Notes: a model not told the origin generated them from the letters alone. Numbered from the stretch's first letter, positions 40,501 through 48,486 are shown. The stretch is 64,000 bases of DNA from Tritrichomonas musculus (GCA_039105265.1 JAPFFF010000011.1:2542001-2606000); one strand, 5' to 3'. Numbers and translations are program-made.

Positions 40501-43500
40501 TTTTAGAATCCTTTGAATTTGGTGAATTGTTCAAATCTGAATCTTGATTTGATTCTATATTGAAGAACTTGTTTTCTTTGTTTTGCTTAGTAAGAAGTTG
40601 CTCAATTGCTGCTTGAAGCAAAGTTGAATTATCACTTTGCGTATTTGATGGTTTGCCTCTAAAAGAAGCAGAAAAATTATTTTTTAAATTTTCTTCTTCA
40701 TCATTCACGTTTTCCTCTGTATCTTGCTTTTTCTCTCTGACTTGAGCTGATGAAATGATGCTGTAAGTGTTCGAGTGCGCCGCATCATCGTCACCGAGAA
40801 TGTCAATTTCAGTTTTTTCATCTTCAAATCTGCTGTGCAATGAAGTTGAGTTTTCATCATTATTTATGATTTTTGGATTCTTTTGTTGTTGTTGTTTGTT
40901 GATGAAAACTTTTCGTTTGACATTTAGTTTTTCAGGTGAATTTGAAGGTTGCTTTCTGATTGGAGAATCACGTAATTTCAATGAGGAATCAACGTTGACT
41001 TCAGTGTTTTCAACTGTTGAATTCTTCTTTGAATTATAGATTGGCGAACTGTTACGAATAGGATTTCTTTTAACCTTTTCATTTGTCACTTTTGGCCGCC
41101 AATCTTCTTTGCTTTTGATGTTTGAATTCATCATTTTCGGACTTGGAATGTCATTGAATTCATCATCGTTTTCGTTATTGAAGTCAATGATGTTTTGCTT
41201 TAATGTTCTTTTTGGCTTTGGATTAGCATTTTGAATTTGTTGGACAGTTTTTCGGCTGACTTTTTGTTCAACAATTTCTTCCTCCTCTTCTTCTTGCTCA
41301 TTTCTTGGCACTTTGTAGTTGAAATTTTGATTTTTGATGCTTTTCTTTGTATTTATTTCTTCTCTTTGTTGCTGCTGTCGTTCTGATTGATTAGAAATGA
41401 CACTTTTTATGTTGAAGTTTCTTGTCTCTTTTGATGAAATGATTTGATTTATGCTGTACTTGTGCTTTGCTTCAACTTCAAGCAACTGATTATTTTGAAA
41501 TTCGATTTCACTTTCACTTTCAAAATAATTCTTCACTTTTTCATTGCTTCTTTGGTCTGACGTCTCATCGAATTCTTCTTCATCTTCCTCTTCTTCGAAG
41601 TTGTCAAAAATTAATCTTTGGCGGAGAGGAAGTCTTTCTTTTTTATCCTGCAAAGCACCATTCTGTTTGTTAGTTTTCGGTGAAGCTTTCTGTTGATTTT
41701 CTTGAAATTGGTCAGCTTCTGCATCATTGTCATCAACAACAGCAGCAGCAGGACTATTTTTTTTGTCATTTGGATCATCTATTTCGAATTTTGGAGGCAA
41801 CAACTTTCTATTGAATTTATTTTGCACAGGTTGTCTGTTGTAAGTTGGCCTTTCTGGTTTAGTTTCTTTCTCTTCTTCTTCTTCTTCTTCGAATTCATTT
41901 TCATTTTCATTTTCTTCATTGATCTCTGCGCTTTGTGCTGTCTCTTCTTCAAAAAGCTGCGGGGAATGGCTTTGCATTTTTTCTGTTTTCTTCTGATTAT
42001 TATTGTTGTTAAGAGCATTTTCAGATTGCTGCTTTGGCATGAACTTCTTTAAAATTTCATTTCTATTGATTGATGATTGAATTTGATTTAGTTTATTAAA
42101 TTTCGTTGTTTTTTCTTCATTGAAATCACTCTCTACTCTTTGTGTGGGCTTGAATTTTTTAACAACTTCTTTCTTTGGATTGCTTTGCATCTTGCTGATT
42201 TCGTTTTTGTTTTCATCATCTGATTCATTATCAATCTGTTGAGCAGGCCTGAATTGTTTAGCATTTTCTCTCTTCATATTGCTTGCCTGCTTATTTGGAG
42301 AAGGCTGCCTACTTTCGCTTTCATCAAGATCACCTTCGATTTGTTGCATAGGTTTGAACTTCTTGTTTAAAGATTTGACTTGATCTTTTTCTTCATCAAG
42401 ATCATCTTCGATTTGTTGCATAGGTTTGAACTTCTTGTTTAAAGATTTGACTTGATCTTTTTCTTCATCAAGATCATCTTCGATTTGTTGCATAGGTTTG
42501 AACTTCTTGTTTAAAGATTTAACTTGATTATTTTCTTCATCAAATTCATCTTCGATTTGTTGCATAGGTTTGAACTTCTTGTTTCGAGATTTGACTTGAT
42601 CTTTTTCTTCATCAAGATCACCTTCGATTTGTTGCATAGGTTTGAACTTCTTGTTTAAAGATTTGACTTGATCTTTTTCTTCATCAAATTCATCTTCGAT
42701 TTGCTGCATGGGTGAAAACTTTTTGGTATTTCCTCTCTTCATATTGGCTGCTTGTTGGCTTTGAACAGGTTGATTATCTTCATTTTCATTTTCTTCATCT
42801 AGATCGTCCTCGATTGGCTGCATTGGCTTGAATTTCTTATTTAATGGCTTAACTTGATTACCAGAATCATCTTCGATTTGTTGCATTGCCCTGATTTTTT
42901 TAACATTTTCTCTCCTCATACTGACTATTTGTCTTTCATTTTCATTTTCTTCTTCTTCTTCAAAATCAGCGTCGATTTGCTGTGTTGGACTGAATTTCTT
43001 ATTTAAAGATTTAACTTGATTAAACATTTGCAAATCACTTTCTTCATCATCAAGCTCGCTTTCAGCTTGCTGAACAGGTTTAGACTTTTTAGCTATTTCT
43101 CTTTTATTATTTGAAGGTTTTACTTCATCAAGATCGCTTCCAACTTGCTGTGCAGGCTTGAATTTTTTAGTTACTTCATTCTTACTATTTGATGGTCTGA
43201 TATAGTTCTGCTTATTTAATTCTGTTTCACTTTCTTCATTGAAATCACTTTCAACTTTTTGTATTGGTTTGAATTTTTTGCCAATCTCTCTCTTTGAATT
43301 TAGTGATTGTTTGCTCTGAATTGGCTGATTCATTTCATCTTCATTTTCTTCATCGAAATCATTCTCAGTTTGCTTCATTGACTTGAATTTCTTATTTATA
43401 GATTTAACTTGAGTGTTTCTTTCGTCTGAATCATCGTTAATAATCTGTACAGGTTTGATTTTTTTGCCAGTTTCCCTCTTCATATTTATTGCTTGCTTGC

Positions 43501-46500
43501 TTTGAACCAGTTGGCTAACTTCATCTTCATTTTCTTCATCAAAATCATTCTCAATTTTCTGTGTTGGTTTGAATTTTTTGCCAGTTTCCCTCTTCATGTT
43601 TATTGCTTGTTTGCTTTGAGTTCGGATTTCTTCATCTTCATTGTCTTCGTCAGAGTTGTTCTCGATTTGCTGTGCTGGCTTGAATTTTCTGCCAATTTCT
43701 CTCTTTGAATTTAGTGCTTGCTTGCTTAAAATGGGCTGGTTTACTTCATCTTCATTTTCTTCGTCAGAGTTGTTTTCAATATGTTGTGCTGGCTTGAATT
43801 TTCTGCCAATTTCTCTCTTTGCATTTAGTGCTGGCTTGTTTTGAATGGGCTGGCTCATTTCATCTTCATTTTCTTCATCGAAATCATTCTCAATTTGTTG
43901 CGCTGGCTTGAGTTTTCTGCCAATTTCTCTCTTTGCATTTAGAATTGGCTTGTTTTGAATGGGCTGGCTTACTTCATCTTCATTTTCTTCATCAGAGTTG
44001 TTTTCAATTTGTTGCGCTGGCTTGAATTTTTTCGTAGTTTCCCTTTTTGCTTTCACTGCTTGCTTTATTTGATTCTGCTGACTAATTTCGTCTTGGTTTT
44101 CTTCATCAAAATCATTCTCTATAAGCTGAGTTGGATTGAATTTTTTATTTGAGTTGTCTGAAATTTTATTTTTGACGTTTTCTTCATCATCAAACGAATC
44201 CAAAGGCGATATATTTCTTAGCAATCTCTCTTTCAAATTTCTGCGTCTATTTTTATCTTTATCAACATCGAATTTCTGTTCTTTCTTTTCTTCTTCCTCG
44301 TTCAATGGATCTTTTTTAATTTGATTCAAAAAGTTCTTGTTAGTATTTGACTTTGAATTAAGATTGTTAGCTTTAGTAGCATCTCTTTGTTGTCTACTTT
44401 TTATTGTTGTTTCCTCTTTTTTAGGAAGAGAAGAAACACGAGAAAATTTATTTCTATTCAAATTTTTATTCAAATTATTTTTAGTTTCGTTATTTCGTTT
44501 CGTTTTGTTTTGTTCTTCTTTTTCTTTCTTTTGATTATTTAAAATATTTTGTCTGTTGCTGTTGTTGTTTGTCAATGGTTGAAGTTTATTAAGGCTTTGA
44601 ATTTGTTTTGGTTGATTTTTAATGAAAAAGTTTTCATCTTCGTTTTCAATTTCAATTTCTTCTTCTTCTTCGTCATTTTCGTTTTCGTCGTTTTCGAAAT
44701 ATTTATTTGACATTAAAAACTTTTCAACTTTGTCATCTTTATCGATATTGATAAAATCGTTCTGTTGCATTTGATTTAAATTCTTTTTGTTAATTTCATT
44801 TCCAAATTTTCGATTAACTTCAATGTTGTTGTTGTTGGTGTTATTTTTCTTATTTCTTTGAAATTTGTTTACATAATTGTTTGAAGTAATATTTCGTAGT
44901 TGTGCAGCTTCATTATTACTAACTTTTGCAATTAAATCTGATCGATTTAATGAAGACTTAAAGTCTTCATAAAAATCTTCAGAATCTTCTTCATTTTCGT
45001 CTTGACTTTCATTTGATTCTTTTGAATGATTTTTCACTGATCTTACAAACAAATTCGTTGAATCATCATCAATATCGAATTCTTCAGTTCTTTCTTCATC
45101 ATTATCATCAAGAAAATAATTGTAATTATTCGTTTCTTTAGCTGTTTTTGTTATAAGTTTTGTTGCTGTTGTTGTTTGTTTTTTATAAATTTGAGGAGAA
45201 TTTTCAGGCGAGTTTTCAGCACTATTTTTCATATAAAGCTGCTTAACAGTTTCGATACTACTATTCTCAGAAATTGATGAATAAGTTTGTGTCAAAAATT
45301 CATCTCGAACTTTTTCAAAATGACCTTTTCGAGTGTCTTTCTTTTGTGTTTTTTCAAAATTTTCAAAATTTTCGAAATCATCAACAACGTTGTCTTGTTT
45401 TTCGAGATCTTCTTTCTTTTGTCTTTCTGGCGTTTTTTTACGAAGAACTTTTTCTTGTCTTTTATTAGACATTAAAAGTTGCATCGGCTGAGCTGTCAAT
45501 TTCGGTTGCTTAACGTCTTCTTCTGTTCCGACTTTGTAATGCAAACTTTTCTTTTTAAATTGAGCAGCGAATTTACTTTCATCAACTGAATCTGAATCTT
45601 CTGATTTTAATGGATCATCTTCGTATTTATATGAATTCTTTGTTTTTTGATTCTCATCGTTGCTTTTTAGTCTGTTTTTCCTCGATTTTAAAATGTTTGA
45701 ATAAGTTCCAATTTTGTTGGCTTCATCATCAAATTTGTTCTGCTGTCTTTGGCCGATTTTGTTTGCTGTTCTCATCGTTGTCGTTGTCGTTCGTATCTTC
45801 TCAGGTAAAACTGGCTTCTTATATTGTTGTCTCTGCTGTTGTTGACTCTCATTGAGCGATTCAGGCGCAACTGCTCTTTGTGGCTGCTCTCTCAAAAACT
45901 CCTTTTTCAAAGGTTCAAGAACGATGTTTTCTCTATAATTTTGTTTTTGACTCTCTGCCTTTCTGAGGTTGTTTAACCTGGCGATGCTTAAATTCGTCGG
46001 ATTGTCTTTCATTGCAATGAACGCATCGAGTTGTTGGAAATTGTTCGTTTGATTGAATTTTGAAGGGAAAGAAATGTCATCCATGGCAACTTTCATTGTT
46101 CTTGACTTACTTTGTCGATTTTCTTCGGTTTGTGGTTTGGTTTCTGCTTTTTTCTGTGGGTTGCTTTTGACGACTTTTTCAATAGATTTTGATGGTTTTA
46201 ATGATTGAATTGTTGTGGCTGCTGTTGTCGCTTTTTGAGCTGTTCGTTTAAATGATAAAGTATTTGATGTTGATGAATTTATCGGATTTCTTTGAAAATT
46301 GTGATAATGTTGGCGAGGTGGATCATCTTTAATGATAATATCTTCTTTAGAGGCCAGTTTCTCTTGTGAAACAAATTCATCAAGTGAATCATCATCTTCA
46401 CTTTTATTTTCGTTTAAATTTTCACTGTTTTCAGAATATTCTTTACTGTCATTCATTAATGAATTTATCAAATTCATCGTCTCTTCTTTGTCAACTTTGG

Positions 46501-47095
46501 CTTCATGAACTTTAACATTCTGTTTTGGAGGTACAATTTTCTGAACAGGACGTAGCTGAATTTCACTTGATAATGGCGATTCTTGATCTGGAATTTTATT
46601 TTCTTTTTTTAAAACAACTTCAGGTTTTGAAGGTTTAATATCTTGCATATTAAAAATAGGTGATTGGTTTGAAGTAGTGCTTTTTTGATTTCTATTTAGT
46701 GCAATACTGAAACGCGAAGTATTTTGTTCTAATTTATTTGTACGGCGGAAATTGCTATTATTTGTTGCATTTTCATTTTTTTGACGATTTGTGGATGAAA
46801 TTGTATATTGAATATCATTTAAAGGTTCAGAGTTTAAGGATAAAGTTGGAACATCAAATTTCGGAGGCTTTAATACTCTTCTTGCTGTATCTTTTTTCTG
46901 AGGAGAATTTCGTTTTTGTGACGATCTTATTGGTAAACGCGAGCGAGAAGGAGATTGATTTCTTTCATTCTTTTTTTGATTATTTAATGATGAATCACGT
47001 ATTATATTTGTTTTGGGTGCATCAAATTTGGCGGTATTAATACTATTTTGAGTAGGTTTCGATGATTGAAATTCTAATTTTCTCTCCCTTCTCAT
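31586..47095 (-). CDS. Giant 5169-residue repeat-rich disordered/coiled-coil protein
   Basis: A single intronless ORF of 15.5 kb from an ATG at 47095 (a TTG one codon earlier is disregarded). No globular domain was recognised. From the N-terminus: about 1,000 residues rich in Asn, Gln, Lys and Ser with many SP sites; an array of 23 KKFKPxQQIExDxDEE units (about 42090-44150); a long Ser/Asn-rich tract; a KQKE-type coiled coil (about 37730-38350); a very acidic block of NEEEE motifs (about 33340-36750); a pentapeptide RLEKE array (about 32245-32425); and a polar C-terminus. The coding strand is strongly purine-rich. No signal peptide or membrane helix is seen. The overall charge pattern, with long helices and disorder, suggests a cytoskeletal or scaffold role, by inference only. 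It diverges from the PIG-V-like gene across a 112-base shared promoter. Confidence 0.9.
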   Translation of the reverse strand: MRRERKLEFQSSKPTQNSINTAKFDAPKTNIIRDSSLNNQKKNERNQSPSRSRLPIRSSQKRNSPQKKDTARRVLKPPKFDVPTLSLNSEPLNDIQYTISSTNRQKNENATNNSNFRRTNKLEQNTSRFSIALNRNQKSTTSNQSPIFNMQDIKPSKPEVVLKKENKIPDQESPLSSEIQLRPVQKIVPPKQNVKVHEAKVDKEETMNLINSLMNDSKEYSENSENLNENKSEDDDSLDEFVSQEKLASKEDIIIKDDPPRQHYHNFQRNPINSSTSNTLSFKRTAQKATTAATTIQSLKPSKSIEKVVKSNPQKKAETKPQTEENRQSKSRTMKVAMDDISFPSKFNQTNNFQQLDAFIAMKDNPTNLSIARLNNLRKAESQKQNYRENIVLEPLKKEFLREQPQRAVAPESLNESQQQQRQQYKKPVLPEKIRTTTTTMRTANKIGQRQQNKFDDEANKIGTYSNILKSRKNRLKSNDENQKTKNSYKYEDDPLKSEDSDSVDESKFAAQFKKKSLHYKVGTEEDVKQPKLTAQPMQLLMSNKRQEKVLRKKTPERQKKEDLEKQDNVVDDFENFENFEKTQKKDTRKGHFEKVRDEFLTQTYSSISENSSIETVKQLYMKNSAENSPENSPQIYKKQTTTATKLITKTAKETNNYNYFLDDNDEERTEEFDIDDDSTNLFVRSVKNHSKESNESQDENEEDSEDFYEDFKSSLNRSDLIAKVSNNEAAQLRNITSNNYVNKFQRNKKNNTNNNNIEVNRKFGNEINKKNLNQMQQNDFINIDKDDKVEKFLMSNKYFENDENENDEEEEEIEIENEDENFFIKNQPKQIQSLNKLQPLTNNNSNRQNILNNQKKEKEEQNKTKRNNETKNNLNKNLNRNKFSRVSSLPKKEETTIKSRQQRDATKANNLNSKSNTNKNFLNQIKKDPLNEEEEKKEQKFDVDKDKNRRRNLKERLLRNISPLDSFDDEENVKNKISDNSNKKFNPTQLIENDFDEENQDEISQQNQIKQAVKAKRETTKKFKPAQQIENNSDEENEDEVSQPIQNKPILNAKREIGRKLKPAQQIENDFDEENEDEMSQPIQNKPALNAKREIGRKFKPAQHIENNSDEENEDEVNQPILSKQALNSKREIGRKFKPAQQIENNSDEDNEDEEIRTQSKQAINMKRETGKKFKPTQKIENDFDEENEDEVSQLVQSKQAINMKRETGKKIKPVQIINDDSDERNTQVKSINKKFKSMKQTENDFDEENEDEMNQPIQSKQSLNSKREIGKKFKPIQKVESDFNEESETELNKQNYIRPSNSKNEVTKKFKPAQQVGSDLDEVKPSNNKREIAKKSKPVQQAESELDDEESDLQMFNQVKSLNKKFSPTQQIDADFEEEEENENERQIVSMRRENVKKIRAMQQIEDDSGNQVKPLNKKFKPMQPIEDDLDEENENEDNQPVQSQQAANMKRGNTKKFSPMQQIEDEFDEEKDQVKSLNKKFKPMQQIEGDLDEEKDQVKSRNKKFKPMQQIEDEFDEENNQVKSLNKKFKPMQQIEDDLDEEKDQVKSLNKKFKPMQQIEDDLDEEKDQVKSLNKKFKPMQQIEGDLDESESRQPSPNKQASNMKRENAKQFRPAQQIDNESDDENKNEISKMQSNPKKEVVKKFKPTQRVESDFNEEKTTKFNKLNQIQSSINRNEILKKFMPKQQSENALNNNNNQKKTEKMQSHSPQLFEEETAQSAEINEENENENEFEEEEEEEKETKPERPTYNRQPVQNKFNRKLLPPKFEIDDPNDKKNSPAAAVVDDNDAEADQFQENQQKASPKTNKQNGALQDKKERLPLRQRLIFDNFEEEEDEEEFDETSDQRSNEKVKNYFESESEIEFQNNQLLEVEAKHKYSINQIISSKETRNFNIKSVISNQSERQQQQREEINTKKSIKNQNFNYKVPRNEQEEEEEEIVEQKVSRKTVQQIQNANPKPKRTLKQNIIDFNNENDDEFNDIPSPKMMNSNIKSKEDWRPKVTNEKVKRNPIRNSSPIYNSKKNSTVENTEVNVDSSLKLRDSPIRKQPSNSPEKLNVKRKVFINKQQQQKNPKIINNDENSTSLHSRFEDEKTEIDILGDDDAAHSNTYSIISSAQVREKKQDTEENVNDEEENLKNNFSASFRGKPSNTQSDNSTLLQAAIEQLLTKQNKENKFFNIESNQDSDLNNSPNSKDSKNALNDFSNESFPSGSPLRKNYQKESPTSTSLSPKNKNNDHIFITPKYYQNNESFKSTPSPTVASRSPKMSPSLQQQMQQQSKKVMLISSAPITIECSQFSNEVNESNISELNKSSTPQKKTTTTTMITTITTTESANNYDSPPSYSTQVFSQEKKDRSRPSNIPKRNHKLNSYSPSSLASSYVDAPIVSPHNRQISPVHTEFIEPKRTSKILSTSQNQVTFSTASPVSFSTNSPVQIQKVRQRHQLTDKVSPVKVEIDKLKAASKRARIRTESVKNRMMNASQNSEIGSESSINKLPRHIRSASAPKSPAQNNDSSQIDITSPHQTSIQLKNDVSNKFKQSPSVKIVQNTPNSLSDRDLHENNDYNSVSEKSPHDAYFNNSVSDRENHENVSVSSIHDFLHMEERASAKSDESRMQHSSISNVYEDTDDANDISTDRSLNRIIASNKNNFIELSESSEFIQALPEYNNNNNNNHKKIKKNQNESVVDENDDNCIIQFKDEDDLNDFNLFKLSDLSSSNEEEDEKAQNIKNEVQSNADNAIIPLNMDEFSSAHLPDDTESEFSSEVQRHEEVILQFPRNDSNVSHKRPAVSLPSKQNGGEQKTDSKQTLQKRNLLDFQKNKRLIQKETRENQEIETKEAKDDEVNVFKFSLNRNTNKEEEIKTNNNNNNEKQENPIQEIKDEELNNSLIVFDENDVEDDNESSQVQEESLENNEIKEHIDIQAKRKEFAQRKALERQKKLQDEKSEDKQINVEQKKLHEKQKEFEQQKKLQDEQKKLREKQKEIEQNKLLEKQKELEIKKLQDEQKKQREEEQRKLEEQKRLQEKQKEIELNKQLEKQKEIEIKKLQEKQKEQEQKKLLEKQKAQKRQQLLDKRKEEETNKLLSKQKEQEQKKLLEKQKNQEQKEEEQIKDLEKKNLDSLIHTRKEEEEMIDETSFENDANIMSKSKEVIQSASQTLIKSINEENVPQNVMNESENSTQKPITENSSLIYKETSINQQRIESNSNADDNSTSLVKESSTNRTKQIRKEDNVIKTIEKVEIKSEKSNFIQTHKVQYEEIAKDFQMSIDNFDEKQINASSQFESSLLNDEKASVKNDESDESDEGIDAEINNLINKNSSPIGRVFIKAEKSSTIIHRLNFSDQQDDSESSIIQNSKHLSGINYSRSDGLQQAKRNKDNQKSFLLSQMNNKSLLNDESKHIERISNDHREIIIKDENSSRLSQMSILNMNKQVIHSKSNDERHDVSEPVNISENKEEEEINKDNDEEENVKIGEENYVVVVDNQRNSKEEKVELVENEDDIHDDQNQYNNEEEENYSVSAEAINVEKLQKNSVQREEIVEEEDNNSLLERKNVEEEENAENSSILQDMNDLKVSSSMMESLNIEEGEEENESGSKLSIKINKQIMIDSQEEINEEEEAVNSAQEMINEEEEEENNSVLNEMNIEEEEVNDEMNINEKEESNSASEVAQKEPNPTENEQKEEEGINHIEAVDNEEEEKISILNLTNIEEEETYETPEILIEKEENKSMLKEANEEEEVNDLIVNASNVEEVVTLQDSFEEEEENKTMFEEANEEENINELLENQNEEEENRTMFEEVNEEENLNEFPEELNEEEESISIFREANEEEEENKSIFREANEEEEENKSMFEEANEEENLNEFPDNQNEEEENKSIFEEENPNKLPEDQNEEVEPASIHERLNEEEENNLLLNNMSKEEIENEVQSELNEEESNSLLQAANDEDNSNAFAIPEEQSEKEDEETKIVSYEDNNSLFEEISKELDDHEEENTTQEEAIINVDEKEIIQRKTVDDINEEEEGVSTMQDIVYKEINQKEEEESNSIQNGLDFEEINGILDQLNDNEEEEIVMNQERYNEAKEESSMVIEKMNDTGESSFIQNEINEEEEDQRISFLHEEEEEVSVNKDSSNEKIENNNSLLGKVFSELENDLIQEDVNEEEERNSFLEEASIKEEYEIREPNDASKDEMIVSEMNEILDELNDNEERTNDDDVSLERNSALEEEEEIIENNNLSEMQRNENEEEEFNSFSEEFLVEGGNNSFLREIALINKMNNEDEKQSNINEEEEEEIVEKRDEIEEDTIEEVVETIEEEINDEEESAIQQEIIERPINKEEAIVVKVEMGETGHEKNEIQVEFDEIQEDVDQSETEQNSLNNGDRNNDENYPQELSQCEEEQKEFFQGNVQEEEEINENNQEKVQEEEDNQENVYEEEEINDNIQLSINEEEINESLLPNINEEEEEEICERSVPSIYEEEANKSHQESACEEEINEDNQENIYEEEVNESHQESACEEEFKEDHYESKHEEEEEMNSSHRMNAYEEEEMIENTQQNIEEEEINEINEKNIEEEEINEINEKNIEEEEEINEINEQSIEEEEVKENIQPNFDDEKTNENNYEEELFENTQQSLAGDEINEKDEQSFHEEESNENRQSNIYEEEEMNENRQSNIYEEEESNENHDSTVIEDEGERRNESFHEEEINESEIHNELDEANSSHHNGEVLNDQSGYPASISEISIYKESPDLSKVKSDTSSFNSFEEDFNDIDFISQGATTFYSRQEIRKAKKGNVAKAAKSSGEQDIEFDIDLLKSNEEESGGDKLSKDSIIDDIETYGLDDVGNELVGIEQKDKNAKENSAKETYESESEKKEISEMSSLRTLNEIDIDSSSFIRVEKKIKLEVHEEEEEERERERQERERLERERLEKERLEKERLEKERLEKERLEKERLEKERLERERLERERLERERQENELMNENISEEEDLLASSSKASFFFNNESQETGSRSDLLQTDEEAENFDNPEMLDRSNEEPERNEQSINENIESSQVFIDKKQNQSDDENISSLEFYQSPIPKQENNLVSPIISSTFDKKKLLASPISPNNLTGTESTLIKNQDSFDSFEIDGDPLASQTPSRHSINTSSDPLKTPPDSSVQIDDEINGIIKEKNKLAYGSVSNELYSDNLTNSFQQEE
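32245..32425. repeat. 15-bp tandem repeat encoding RLEKE/RLERE
   Basis: Inside the giant gene, 12 consecutive five-residue units are encoded: RQERE, RLERE, six RLEKE, three RLERE, RQENE. The six RLEKE copies are nearly identical at the DNA level (plus strand AATCTTTCCTTTTCT). The product would be a short, highly charged single alpha helix. Copy number is likely to vary between strains. Confidence 0.85.
42090..44150. repeat. 23-unit KKFKP repeat array with a near-identical 72-bp core
   Basis: The encoded repeat starts K(K/R)FKPxQQIE and continues with an acidic run. Units come in two lengths, about 38 residues (ending in KREIG or KRETG) and 24 residues (ending in DQVKSLN). Six units at about 42322-42716 are 72 bp each and almost identical, so that part expanded recently, while outer units have diverged. 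The array alternates a basic/aromatic patch with an acidic patch. Confidence 0.85.
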
Positions 47096-47207
47096 CAATC
47101 ACAAAATTGAGGAAATTGAATCCAAAATTTAGCTCGTTTATTAATTATTTTTTAAAAGAAAAAAATTTTTTTCAATAAAATTCAATAGATATTTGTCCAT
47201 TGTTAGA
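47096..47207. promoter_or_regulatory. Compact bidirectional promoter region
   Basis: 112 bases separate the divergent ATGs of the giant gene and the PIG-V-like gene. TTCAATAAAATTCAATAGA lies toward the plus-strand gene, and on the minus strand TTCAATTT and TCAATTTTG lie toward the giant gene. The TTCAAT word also precedes several other starts here. Promoter function is inferred from position alone. Confidence 0.4.
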
Positions 47208-48440
47208 ATGAATGACATTAATTTAACCCCAAAGGAAGATCGCAGAAAACAAACTATTCTGGAGAGATATTTACCAAATCTTGAACCTGTGAGTTCAATT
47301 CCTCAAAATTTTTGGCGTTTGGATTCAAAAGATCTAATAAATATCGGTTTAATGGCTGCATTTATAATAATTATATGGATATTATCATTTTTACAATATG
47401 GTTCTTTAAGCGTTATATCATATTGGGATGGTCCTAATTACATATATGCAGGAATTTGTTTATATAATGTTCCTCCAGATAATCTATGGACCAGATCATT
47501 TAGATATCCTCCATCATATTTTGCATGTCATTTGCCTGGATTTCCACTTGCAATTAGATTTTTTAGTACGCTAGTTTTTAATCATTTTGCACTTGGAGCT
47601 CATATAGCAATCTTGTTTATATCTTGCCTTCTTATATATATATTTCGTCGATTACTTACAATATACAATTGTGTTTCAGACCCCGCATTTACTTCTTTAT
47701 TGTTAATATTCTTTCCTCTTCGTTTTACTATATATCATTCAGTTTGTGCAAGTGAACCACTCTTTGTGTTATATGTATCCCTTGCTTTTATTTTTCTCAA
47801 AACAAATCAAATGCTTCCTCTTTGCCTTTCAATATGTGGTGCTTGCATTACTAGAATTGAAGGACTTTCTATTCTTGGAACAATTGGGTTATGCTATTTA
47901 CTACGCTTAGATATTATTCGCGCATTTATCGTTGGCCTTTGTATTGTCGCTCCTTTTTCGATTGTATTACTTCATAAAGTTAAATTCAATGATTGGCTAG
48001 CTTACATTCATTTTAATCAGAACTCACAAGGTTTGGTTCGTTTATCACCATTTTTTGAAATAATAAATCATTTTCGATATAATGATGAATTAATTTACTC
48101 AAATTCATGCATTTATCTTTTCTGCCCATTTATTATTGGAACTTTTATGCTTTATACAGTTTCTATTCCATTCGCAATCTTTTCGACAGTCTATGTTCTT
48201 TTTGTTTCAATGGTATTTCACATGGATATTTTTAGATATGCAATTCCTGGATTTGTATTTGCTTTATTCGTTGGTTTTGATCCTATTATTTCATCACCAC
48301 ATTTCAAAAAAGTGTTCTGGTGCTTTATTCCTTTTTATACTCTTTATTTATTTAAGATGATTCCCGAACAAATTCACAGCAATTCAGCACCTCCATGGTT
48401 TACCAATATTGTTCTTCAATCACCAGTATCTTATCATTAA
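47208..48440 (+). CDS. GT-C membrane glycosyltransferase, PIG-V-like mannosyltransferase
   Basis: A 410-residue multi-pass membrane protein. After a cytosolic N-terminus and a first helix comes the lumenal loop SYWDGPNYIYAG, with the Trp-Asp acidic motif typical of GT-C enzymes that use dolichol-linked sugars; PIG-V has HWD at the same place. RYPPSYFACHLPGFPLAIRF matches the PIG-V FFPGFPL region. Later SEPLFVLYV and TRIEGLSIL follow the same family pattern, and a late HMDIFRYAIPG is family-like. PIG-V adds the second mannose to GPI anchors in the ER. Several other helices are evident. The ATG at 47208 is used; an in-frame TTG at 47193 is not. Other GT-C enzymes remain possible. Whether trichomonads make GPI-anchored proteins is debated. 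Confidence 0.65.
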   Translation: MNDINLTPKEDRRKQTILERYLPNLEPVSSIPQNFWRLDSKDLINIGLMAAFIIIIWILSFLQYGSLSVISYWDGPNYIYAGICLYNVPPDNLWTRSFRYPPSYFACHLPGFPLAIRFFSTLVFNHFALGAHIAILFISCLLIYIFRRLLTIYNCVSDPAFTSLLLIFFPLRFTIYHSVCASEPLFVLYVSLAFIFLKTNQMLPLCLSICGACITRIEGLSILGTIGLCYLLRLDIIRAFIVGLCIVAPFSIVLLHKVKFNDWLAYIHFNQNSQGLVRLSPFFEIINHFRYNDELIYSNSCIYLFCPFIIGTFMLYTVSIPFAIFSTVYVLFVSMVFHMDIFRYAIPGFVFALFVGFDPIISSPHFKKVFWCFIPFYTLYLFKMIPEQIHSNSAPPWFTNIVLQSPVSYH

Positions 48441-48486
48441 TTTGTTTAAATTAATTGAATTTTTTCTCATCTCATATAGGTGCGCA

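Noticed and set aside
33103-44534. Many long plus-strand ORFs opposite the giant gene (e.g. 33191-33823, 34236-34838, 37867-38469)
   Set aside because: They translate to Phe/Ser/Leu-rich strings that are the reverse complement of GAA/GAT/AAA-rich codons. They have no domain or composition of their own and are shadows of the real gene.
47193-47207. Upstream TTG start for the PIG-V-like gene; likewise TTG at 47098, 57537 and 29050 and GTG at 56366 and 17349
   Set aside because: Nuclear genes of this kind start at ATG. Where an in-frame ATG follows closely (47208, 47095, 57561, 29005, 56384) it was preferred; for the BspA gene the start is left open.
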